A stretch of DNA of 8,794 nucleotides from Actinomycetes bacterium (GTDB lineage Bacteria; Actinomycetota; Acidimicrobiia; Acidimicrobiales; RAAP-2), in the NCBI GenBank assembly GCA_021781315.1, contig JAJXXB010000225.1:1-8794 (forward strand), in the 5' to 3' direction. Positions 1-7,866 of this stretch are shown in pieces. The notes beneath the pieces were generated by a model, which saw nothing but the letters and a program-made list of their open reading frames with translations, was not told the origin of the DNA and ran no database searches. A program made the translations under genes and the position numbers. Positions within the stretch are counted from its first letter, which is position 1. Each line of letters opens with the position of its first letter.

Positions 1-25
1 ATACGAACTCTGATCGGGCTTTCAC

Positions 26-43
26 CCGTCGAACGCTAGACGG
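26..43 (-). other. Small stem-loop 3' of clpC
   Basis: Just after the clpC stop codon, CCGTC (26-30) and GACGG (39-43) can form a 5-bp stem with an 8-nt loop. No T-tract follows on the minus strand. A second short repeat, CGGG/CCCG, lies at 15-28. These may shape the clpC 3' end, but nothing else in positions 1-49 can be assigned. Confidence 0.2.
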
Positions 44-49
44 CGTGTG

Positions 50-2560
<2,511 letters not shown>

Positions 2561-2595
2561 CGTTCATCCTTTATGCGCTGATAAGTAGCAGTGTA
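2561..2595 (-). promoter_or_regulatory. Putative clpC promoter -10 element and ribosome binding site
   Basis: On the minus strand TACACT (2595-2590) fits the actinobacterial TANNNT -10 consensus. It would place the transcript start near 2583 and give a leader of about 23 nt. AAAGGA (2572-2567) is a good Shine-Dalgarno sequence and supports the TTG start at 2560. No convincing -35 box is seen at the expected distance. I saw no clear ClgR- or HspR-type operator in this gap, although clpC is commonly under ClgR in actinobacteria. The ribosome binding site is well supported; the -10 call is tentative. Confidence 0.4.
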
Positions 2596-2649
2596 CCGGT
2601 GGTCGGCGCGCGGGCGACCTCGCCCGACGTCGCCCGGTCAGGGCTCATC

Positions 2650-2664
2650 TATTGTGGAACCGTG
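2650..2664 (+). promoter_or_regulatory. Putative -10 element giving a leaderless GTG start for the prenyl synthase
   Basis: TATTGT at 2650-2655 matches TANNNT and ends exactly 6 nt before the GTG at 2662. Transcription starting at this G would yield a leaderless mRNA, a common arrangement in actinobacteria. No strong Shine-Dalgarno sequence precedes the GTG, which agrees with this reading. The -35 position (about 2627-2632) shows no TTGACA-like sequence. The assignment also decides the start, favouring the GTG at 2662 over the upstream in-frame GTG at 2599. Confidence 0.45.
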
Positions 2665-3639
2665 AATCCGCACGAGCGACTGCAATTGCCCCTGGTGGAG
2701 CGCGACCTCGAACGCCTCGAGGCGCTGCTCGCCGAGTCGGTGGTCGTGGGTGACACCTACTTGGATTCGGTCACGACGCACCTGATCTACGCCGGCGGCA
2801 AGCGGCTGCGCCCGATGCTCGCACTCGCGGCCGCCACCTACGGCGAGCGCGAGGCGACCGAGGAGGACCTGCTCGGGGGCATCTCGCTCGAGCTGATGCA
2901 CCTCGCCTCGCTCTACCACGACGACGTCATGGACGAGGCCGACGTGCGCCGCAACGTCGACAGCGTGAACGCCCGCTACGGCAACCTCGTCGCGATCGTC
3001 GCCGGGGACTACCTCATGGCCCGGTCGGCCGGCATCGCCGCCGACCTCGGCACCGACGTGGCGGGCCTGATGGCGCGCACGCTCGCGTGGCTCACCCGGG
3101 GCCAGGTCTCCGAAGTGCGCACCGCCTTCTCGGTCGAGCGCACCGAGGACGACTACTTCGAGGCGATCGAGGGCAAGACCGGCTCGCTGATGGCCGCGAG
3201 CTGCCGCGTCGGGGCCATCACCGCGGACCACGAGCCGGCCCACACCGAGGCGCTGACCGAGTTCGGCCGGTGCTTCGGGATGGTCTACCAGTTGCGCGAC
3301 GACATCCTCGACGTGATCGCCGTGGACAACGAGCTGGGCAAGCCGGCCGGCCAGGACCTCGCCGAGGGGATCTACAACCTCCCGACGCTCTACGCCCTGC
3401 GCGACCCGTCGGTCGGCGACGAGCTGCGCTCGATCCTGGGCGCAGTGCTGAGCGACGACGACCGCGAGCGCGCCCGCAAGCTCGTCGTCGCGACCGACGG
3501 GGTCGAGCGCACCGTCGCCGCGGCCCAGCGATTCCTCGGTCTCGCCAACGAGGCGCTCGCGACCCTGCCGAGCGCGGGACTGCGCCGCGGCTTTGGCTCG
3601 CTCATCGAGTCACTCCTCGAGGACCTCCCGGCCCACTGA
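2662..3639 (+). CDS. Polyprenyl diphosphate synthase (trans-isoprenyl, probably medium/long chain)
   Basis: The 325-residue product is an all-alpha trans-prenyltransferase that condenses isopentenyl diphosphate onto an allylic diphosphate. Seen motifs: GKRLRP (46-51); the first aspartate-rich motif DDVMD (87-91) followed by ADVRRN; GDYLMA (115-120); GKTGSL (171-176); and the second aspartate-rich motif DDILD (213-217), followed by GKPAGQDL (226-233). Small residues (A82, S83) sit just before the first motif, where bulky aromatics shorten the product in farnesyl and geranylgeranyl synthases. A longer product, such as a menaquinone side chain, is therefore likely; that is inference. I chose GTG 2662 because the following residues begin the family-like N-terminus and a -10 element lies 6 nt upstream. 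The in-frame GTG at 2599 would add 21 unlikely residues. The gene is divergent from clpC and convergent with the DapB-like gene. No menaquinone genes are adjacent, so the exact product stays open. Confidence 0.93.
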   Translation: MNPHERLQLPLVERDLERLEALLAESVVVGDTYLDSVTTHLIYAGGKRLRPMLALAAATYGEREATEEDLLGGISLELMHLASLYHDDVMDEADVRRNVDSVNARYGNLVAIVAGDYLMARSAGIAADLGTDVAGLMARTLAWLTRGQVSEVRTAFSVERTEDDYFEAIEGKTGSLMAASCRVGAITADHEPAHTEALTEFGRCFGMVYQLRDDILDVIAVDNELGKPAGQDLAEGIYNLPTLYALRDPSVGDELRSILGAVLSDDDRERARKLVVATDGVERTVAAAQRFLGLANEALATLPSAGLRRGFGSLIESLLEDLPAH

Positions 3640-3664
3640 AAACCCCGGCCGTCTCAGACGGCCG
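3639..3664 (-). terminator. Hairpin terminator of the DapB-like gene, overlapping its stop codon
   Basis: A perfect 8-bp inverted repeat (3646-3653 and 3657-3664) encloses a 3-nt loop at 3654-3656. That loop is the TGA stop codon of the minus-strand DapB-like gene. On the minus strand the stem is followed by GGGG and then TTTT (3642-3639), a short U-tract consistent with a modest intrinsic terminator. On the plus strand the hairpin lies 6 nt after the prenyl-synthase stop but has no T-tract behind it, so termination in that direction is less certain. It may serve both convergent genes. Confidence 0.6.
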
Positions 3665-4538
3665 TGCGGTCCGTCAGGCTGGGCGCGTCGCCGTCATCGA
3701 CGATGTGCACGATCGACTCGGGCGCGCGGCGCCGGGCGAAGCCCATCCGCCGGGTGCGCACCCGCTCGGCGCGCACCGGCGGCAGCGGCGCTGCGGCGAA
3801 CAGCGGGGCCATCAGGTCCTGCATCGTGTAGAGACCCGGCAGCTTGCCCGACAGCCCCACGGCGGCGAAGCGCGCGCCGTCGCCGAAGGCTTCGCGCGAG
3901 ATCGACTCGTGGCGCAGGCGTACCACCTGGTAGGGGAAGCCGAACAGGATCTCGTGCACGCCGATGATGCCCCCGGCCCGCACGGACTTGATCTCGCATT
4001 CGGGGACCTCGAGCGCCTCGCTGATGAGCTTGGCGGTGCCCGAGACCCCGTCTTTCAGCTTGAAGTGCTCCTCGAGGATCTCGATGTCGGCGTGCGGGGC
4101 GATCCGGCGCAGCGACTGCGCCGCGAGGATGAGGAAGTTGACTCCGACCGTGATGTTGGGCGACCACAGGACCGCGGTGCTCTGGCCCAGGCGACGCAGG
4201 CGCACCTGCTGGGCCTCGGAGTAGTGCGAGATCGCCGTCACCACGTTCACCCGGCGCGCGGCCGCGGCGTCGCCGTAGTAGTCGAGCCCCTCCTCACAGG
4301 AGAAGTCGATGATCACGTCCACCGGGTGCTCGTTGAGCAACTGGTTGGCGGTGATCTCGTCGACGGTGAACATTAATCCAGAATCTTCCGACGGTATATC
4401 AAGAATTTCAGGTACTGTTCGCCGGATCATTGACTCGTGTTTGCGAACAACCCATTCGAGCTTTATCTTGGGATCACGCAGTAACACCGAGGCGACCGAC
4501 ATACCGGCCTTGCCAAATCCAACCAATCCAACTCTCAT
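3654..4538 (-). CDS. DapB-like oxidoreductase (dihydrodipicolinate reductase family, divergent)
   Basis: The 294-residue protein has an N-terminal Rossmann fold (GFGKAG at 7-12) and a clear DapB C-terminal domain. DapB makes tetrahydrodipicolinate in the diaminopimelate/lysine pathway, using NAD(P)H. Supporting blocks are PNITVGVNFL (127-136), EEHFKLKDGVSGTA (156-169), GGIIGVHEILFG (189-200), SREAFGDGARFAA (214-226) and GKLPGLYTM (231-239). Against the classical signature with HH, K and DAPSGTA, the first His (H158) and Lys (K162) remain, but the second His is Phe, one residue is missing after the Lys, and DAPS is DGVS. The usual GTTG nicotinamide loop reads TAIS (101-104). A tail of about 45 residues follows the normal family end. 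The ATG start has AAGGAG 7 nt upstream. The first 55 codons are about 47% G+C and include a TTA codon (L55), unlike the rest. It may be a genuine divergent DapB, or a relative acting on another amino-acid-derived substrate (2,4-diaminopentanoate dehydrogenase is one known DapB relative). Family assignment is firm, exact reaction is not. Confidence 0.85.
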   Translation of the reverse strand: MRVGLVGFGKAGMSVASVLLRDPKIKLEWVVRKHESMIRRTVPEILDIPSEDSGLMFTVDEITANQLLNEHPVDVIIDFSCEEGLDYYGDAAAARRVNVVTAISHYSEAQQVRLRRLGQSTAVLWSPNITVGVNFLILAAQSLRRIAPHADIEILEEHFKLKDGVSGTAKLISEALEVPECEIKSVRAGGIIGVHEILFGFPYQVVRLRHESISREAFGDGARFAAVGLSGKLPGLYTMQDLMAPLFAAAPLPPVRAERVRTRRMGFARRRAPESIVHIVDDGDAPSLTDRTAV

Positions 4539-4624
4539 AGCAGAACTCCTTGAGCGGGTAGCGGAGGGGCGGGCAGCCCCAGACGAACCCTAGTTGGGGT
4601 CCCGGAAGGCTCCCTGGGAGCGCA

Positions 4625-4654
4625 CTGTGAGATTCGTGAGAACTACCTGTGAGA
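4625..4654. repeat. Triple GTGAGA direct repeat upstream of the DapB-like gene
   Basis: On the plus strand CTGTGAGA occurs at 4625-4632 and again at 4647-4654, exactly 22 bp apart or about two helical turns. A third partial copy, CGTGAGA, lies between them at 4635-4641. On the minus (sense) strand they read TCTCAC. The cluster sits at or just downstream of the likely promoter of the DapB-like gene and could be a regulator-binding site. I do not recognise the motif. Confidence 0.5.
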
Positions 4655-4735
4655 AGTATCCATAATTTCGATATATTTCAGTCGCCAAAACCCTTGATTT
4701 ACCAGTGTATGAACGGGTTTGCAGCGCCCGCGCCG

Positions 4736-4756
4736 GCCGCGACCGGTCGGCGCGGC
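4736..4756 (-). terminator. G+C-rich stem-loop downstream of lysS, possible weak terminator
   Basis: On the minus strand GCCGCG (4756-4751) and CGCGGC (4741-4736) form a 6-bp stem with a 9-nt loop, about 22 nt after the lysS stop codon. The surrounding G+C-rich sequence allows alternative pairings. No T-tract follows, so this is not a classical intrinsic terminator. It may slow or end read-through of the pan-lysS transcript, or only stabilise the 3' end. Confidence 0.25.
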
Positions 4757-4778
4757 ACGGCGCGCGGCGAACGGCCGC

Positions 4779-6182
4779 CTAGCCCCGCAGGGGCTTGAGC
4801 GTCGGAAAGGCGATGACCTCGCGGATGTTCGACTCGTCGGCGAGGAGCATGACGAGCCGGTCGATGCCCACGCCGAGTCCGGCCGTCGGGGGCAGTCCCC
4901 ACTCCAGGGCCCGCACGTAGTCCTCGTCGATGCGCATCGCCTCGTCGTCGCCGGCCGCCGCGAGCCGGGCCTGCTCCTCGAACCGGCTGCGCTGGTCGAC
5001 GGGATCGTTGAGCTCGCTGAAGCCGTTGGAGAGTTCGCGGCCCACGGCGTAGGACTCGAAGCGCTCGGTGAGCTCGGGGTCGCGCCGGTGGCGCCGGGCC
5101 AGCGGCGACACCTCGACCGGGTGCTCGGTCACGAAGATGGGGTCCCACAGCGTCGACTCGGCCGAGGCCTCGAAGAGCTCGGCGAGACAGCGCCCCGCGC
5201 CCCAGGACTCAGCGACCTCGACGTCGCGCTCGACGAGCAGCTGCGCCAGGCGCGCGCGGGGGGTGCGCACCGAGACCTCCTCGCCGACGGCCTCGCTCGC
5301 GAGTTCGGCCATCGTGCGTCGCGGCCAGGGCGTCGCGAAGGAGAGCGCGCGGCCCTGGTAGGTGGTCTCCGTCGAGCCGAGCACGTCCGCGGCGACCCCC
5401 GCGACGAGCTCCTCGGTGAAGGACATCATGTCGTCGAAGTCCCAGTAGGCCGCGTAGAGCTCGAGCATCGTGAACTCGGGGTTGTGCCGGGGACTCACGC
5501 CCTCGTTGCGAAAGACCCGGCCGAGCTCGAAGACCCGCTCGAAGCCGCCCACCACGAGGCGCTTCAGCCACAGCTCGGGCGCGATGCGCAGGTAGAACTC
5601 GCTGTCAAGCGCGTTGTGGAAGGTGACGAAGGGCCGGGCCGAGGCCCCCGTCGCGATGGGGTTGAGGATCGGGGTCTCGACCTCCATGAAGTTGGCCGCC
5701 CAGCAGCGCTCGCGCACCGCGCGCACCACCTCGCTGCGCCGCGCGAGGGTCGTGCGGGACTTCTCGTTGGCCCACAGGTCGGCCTCGCGGTGCCGGTAGC
5801 GCAGGTCGAAGTCGGCGATGCCGGCCCACTTGTCGCCGAAGTTGTGCTGGGCGACCGCGAGGGTCGTCCACGAGCCAACCTTCACTGAGAGCTCCCCGCG
5901 CTTGGTGCGCACGATCTCGCCAGCCACGCCGACCCAGTCGCCCAGGTGCAGGCGCACGAAGTCGTCGAAGCCCTCGGTCAGCGCCGCGAGGGCGAAGAGC
6001 TGGATCTCGCCGGTGGAGTCGCGCATTGTCGCAAAGGCCAGCTTGCCCTGGGTGCGCAGCAGCATCACGCGGCCGGCCACGTGGACCGTGACGCCCGACT
6101 CCTCACCGTCGATGAGGTGGTCCCACGTCCGTTGCAAGTCGCCCGCGTAGGCGTTGTGGGCGAATGAATACGGTGTGGTCAC
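4779..6182 (-). CDS. lysS: Lysyl-tRNA synthetase, class II
   Basis: This 467-residue enzyme charges tRNA-Lys with lysine using ATP. An OB-fold anticodon-binding domain spans about residues 29-110. The class II catalytic core follows: motif 1 around 150-172, ending VETPIL; the LysRS-type segment ATGASARPFVTFHNALD (177-193); motif 2, FRNEGVSPRHNPEFTMLE (224-241); and motif 3, GLGVGIDRLVMLL (435-447). The segment FVTEHPVEVSPLARRH (350-365) is also typical of LysRS. The start is GTG at 6182, with GGGAG 7 nt upstream and only 2 nt after the coaX stop. An in-frame stop at 6209-6207, with no start codon after it, rules out a longer version. The protein is therefore shorter than the usual 490-505 residues and lacks most of the N-terminal helical extension. 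It is the last gene of the folK-pan-coaX cluster, and its close coupling to coaX suggests joint transcription. Confidence 0.96.
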   Translation of the reverse strand: MTTPYSFAHNAYAGDLQRTWDHLIDGEESGVTVHVAGRVMLLRTQGKLAFATMRDSTGEIQLFALAALTEGFDDFVRLHLGDWVGVAGEIVRTKRGELSVKVGSWTTLAVAQHNFGDKWAGIADFDLRYRHREADLWANEKSRTTLARRSEVVRAVRERCWAANFMEVETPILNPIATGASARPFVTFHNALDSEFYLRIAPELWLKRLVVGGFERVFELGRVFRNEGVSPRHNPEFTMLELYAAYWDFDDMMSFTEELVAGVAADVLGSTETTYQGRALSFATPWPRRTMAELASEAVGEEVSVRTPRARLAQLLVERDVEVAESWGAGRCLAELFEASAESTLWDPIFVTEHPVEVSPLARRHRRDPELTERFESYAVGRELSNGFSELNDPVDQRSRFEEQARLAAAGDDEAMRIDEDYVRALEWGLPPTAGLGVGIDRLVMLLADESNIREVIAFPTLKPLRG

Positions 6183-6184
6183 GT

Positions 6185-7012
6185 CTAGTCTCCCGAATGA
6201 TTCCGTTCATGTACGATACGCAATCCGTGCAGGGTCAACCACGGTTCGACGAACTGGACCAGCTTGGTGTGGGGCGCGATCAAGCCCGCTAGTCCCCCGG
6301 TCGCGATCACCGTGGCCTCGCCGAGCTCGTCGAGGAAGCGCTGGGCGACCCCGTCGACCTGGGCGGCGAACCCGTAGAGGACGCCGGACTGGATGGACTC
6401 GACCGTAGAGCGCCCGATGACCGATCGCGGCGCGATGAGCTCGACTGAGCGCAGCGCGGAGGCCTCGGTGTAGAGCGCTTCGAGGGAGATCGCGACCCCG
6501 GGGGCGATGGCGCCGCCCAGGTACTCGCCCTTGGCGCTGATCGCGTCGAAGGTGGTGGCGGTGCCCATGTCGACCACGATCGACGCGCCCGGGTAGAGGT
6601 CGTAGGCCCCCACCGAGTTGGCGATGCGGTCGGCGCCGACCTCGCGGGGGTTCTCGTAGAGGATCGCCATGCCCGACTTGGTGCCCGGTCCGAGCACCGT
6701 GATCGGCAGGGACGCGAACCACCGGTTGGCCATCCGTCGAAGCTGGGTCGAGACCGTGGGCACCGACGACGAGATCGCGATCGCGCTCACGGCGTCGCGC
6801 AGGTCGAGGCCTTCGAGGTCGAGCAGCTGGGTGAGCACCATCGCGTGCTCGTCGGGGGTTCGCTCGACGATCGTCGAGAGGCGCCAGTGATAGGCGAGCC
6901 CGCGTTCGTCCGAGGCCCGGGCGAAGCCCATCGCGTCACCGGCCTCGGGGTTCGCCTTGCCGAACAGCCCGATGACGGTCTCGGTGTTTCCCACGTCCAT
7001 GGCGAGCAGCAT
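6185..7012 (-). CDS. coaX: Type III pantothenate kinase
   Basis: CoaX phosphorylates pantothenate, the first committed step of coenzyme A synthesis, and belongs to the ASKHA fold; it is usually dimeric and needs a monovalent cation. Seen motifs are the phosphate-binding DVGNTET (6-12), PREVGADRIANS (122-133) with the conserved GADR, DMGTATTFD (148-156) and GGAIAPG (166-172), followed by ATGGLAG (237-243) and the C-terminal LTLHGLRIVHERN (259-271). The length of 275 residues is slightly above the common 255-260, largely from extra residues between the first strands (about 20-38). The ATG start overlaps the panC stop as TGATG, with AAAGGGG 5 nt upstream inside panC. An internal ATG at codon 5 is a possible alternative start. 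The upstream neighbour PanC makes its substrate, so two successive pathway steps are translationally coupled. Type III kinases are not known to be inhibited by CoA, unlike type I CoaA. Confidence 0.96.
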   Translation of the reverse strand: MLLAMDVGNTETVIGLFGKANPEAGDAMGFARASDERGLAYHWRLSTIVERTPDEHAMVLTQLLDLEGLDLRDAVSAIAISSSVPTVSTQLRRMANRWFASLPITVLGPGTKSGMAILYENPREVGADRIANSVGAYDLYPGASIVVDMGTATTFDAISAKGEYLGGAIAPGVAISLEALYTEASALRSVELIAPRSVIGRSTVESIQSGVLYGFAAQVDGVAQRFLDELGEATVIATGGLAGLIAPHTKLVQFVEPWLTLHGLRIVHERNHSGD

Positions 7013-7866
7013 CAGTGCCCCTTTCGCAGTTCGATCTGGCGGTTGTCGATGAGTCGCACGCCGTCCACCACGCCCGCGACGAGCGCGCGAGCGCGCCCCG
7101 TGGCGTCATCGCCGAGTGGCTCGAGCGTGACGGGGTCGACGACGTCGGCGTAGCCGACGACGACGTCGGCGGCGACCATGGTCGCGCGCATCACCTCGCG
7201 CAGCGCGCTCGCGGGGCCGCCGTGCTCGGCCGCGAGCGCGAGCGCCCGGCTGAGCGACAGCGCGCGGGCGCGCGCCTGGGCGTCGAGGCGCACGTTGCGG
7301 CTCGACAGGGCGAGCCCGTCCTCGTCGCGCACGATCGCGCAGCCCACCACCTCGACGTCGAGGCCGAGGTCGAGCACCATCCGGCGCACGACGGCGAGCT
7401 GCTGGAAGTCCTTCTCCCCGAAGTAGGCCCGCGACGGCCCCGTGACGATCGCGAGCTTGGCCACCACGCTCGCGACGCCGTCGAAGTGACCCGGCCGCCC
7501 GGCGCCCTCGAGTACGTCGCCGAGCCCCGCGACGGACACGGTGGTCGGCGTCGGTTCGGGGTAGGACGGCCACATCTCGGCCATCGTGGGCTCGACGAGC
7601 GCGTCCACGCCGAACGACTCGGCGAGGGCCCGGTCCGACTCGGGCGTGCGCGGGTAGGCCCGCAGGTCGGCGGCGTCGTTGAACTGACGGGGGTTGACGA
7701 AGATCGTCATGATCACGTAGTCGCCGTTCGCGCGCGCGGCCGCCACCAGCGACTGGTGTCCGGCATGCAGTGCGCCCATGGTCGGCACGAGGCCGACGCG
7801 CCGGCCGGCGAGGCGCTGGTCCTCAGCGAGCCGTCGCCACTCCTCGATGCCGACGACTCGACGCAT
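7012..7866 (-). CDS. panC: Pantothenate synthetase (pantoate--beta-alanine ligase)
   Basis: PanC joins pantoate and beta-alanine with ATP, through a pantoyl-adenylate, to make pantothenate (vitamin B5) in the cytosol. The 284-residue length is normal. Visible motifs are the nucleotidyltransferase VPTMGALHAGH (27-37, HIGH-type HAGH), FVNPRQF (56-62), GAGRPGHFDGV (121-131), FGEKDFQQL (149-157) and ALSSRN (186-191), covering both ATP and pantoate contacts of the family. The ATG start overlaps the TGA of the DUF2520 gene as TGATG. No clear Shine-Dalgarno sequence precedes it, so translation probably depends on reinitiation after the upstream gene. The next gene is coaX. The beta-alanine supplier panD, placed between panC and coaX in mycobacteria, is not here, so beta-alanine must come from a panD elsewhere or from another route. 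Confidence 0.97.
   Translation of the reverse strand: MRRVVGIEEWRRLAEDQRLAGRRVGLVPTMGALHAGHQSLVAAARANGDYVIMTIFVNPRQFNDAADLRAYPRTPESDRALAESFGVDALVEPTMAEMWPSYPEPTPTTVSVAGLGDVLEGAGRPGHFDGVASVVAKLAIVTGPSRAYFGEKDFQQLAVVRRMVLDLGLDVEVVGCAIVRDEDGLALSSRNVRLDAQARARALSLSRALALAAEHGGPASALREVMRATMVAADVVVGYADVVDPVTLEPLGDDATGRARALVAGVVDGVRLIDNRQIELRKGH

Larger units (their letters stand above)
4539..4778 (-). promoter_or_regulatory. 240-nt intergenic leader/promoter region upstream of the DapB-like gene
   Basis: This is the only long non-coding stretch in the window. Read on the minus strand from lysS it holds a G+C-rich hairpin zone, then an A+T-rich strip (about 4720-4650) suited to a promoter, then a probable transcribed leader. 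TACACT (4709-4704) and the region around TATGGATACT (4664-4655) are possible -10 elements, and TTGGCG (4688-4683) is a possible -35; none is decisive. The leader contains GCTCCC-T-GGGAGC (4609-4621) and GGGGC/GCCCC arms (4566-4570 and 4576-4580), so it could fold ahead of AAGGAG (4551-4546). I could not match it to the lysine riboswitch or to a T-box (no AGGGTGG-type box seen), and found no lysine-rich leader peptide. A dedicated promoter for the DapB-like gene is likely; specific control is conjecture. Confidence 0.45.

Noticed and set aside
1..49. A fragment resembling part of a tRNA-Glu (CTTTCAC loop-like sequence and CGTCTAGCG).
   Set aside because: The two resemblances are on opposite strands, the flanking bases do not pair as an anticodon stem, and no acceptor or T-arm can be built.
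2599..2661. Upstream in-frame GTG start for the prenyl synthase.
   Set aside because: The extra 21 residues do not resemble the family N-terminus, no ribosome site precedes them, and the putative -10 element would lie inside the coding region.
4539..4664. A short leader peptide starting at the ATG at 4663-4661 on the minus strand.
   Set aside because: It would encode only six residues with no lysine codons and has no evident ribosome site, so it does not fit an attenuation peptide.
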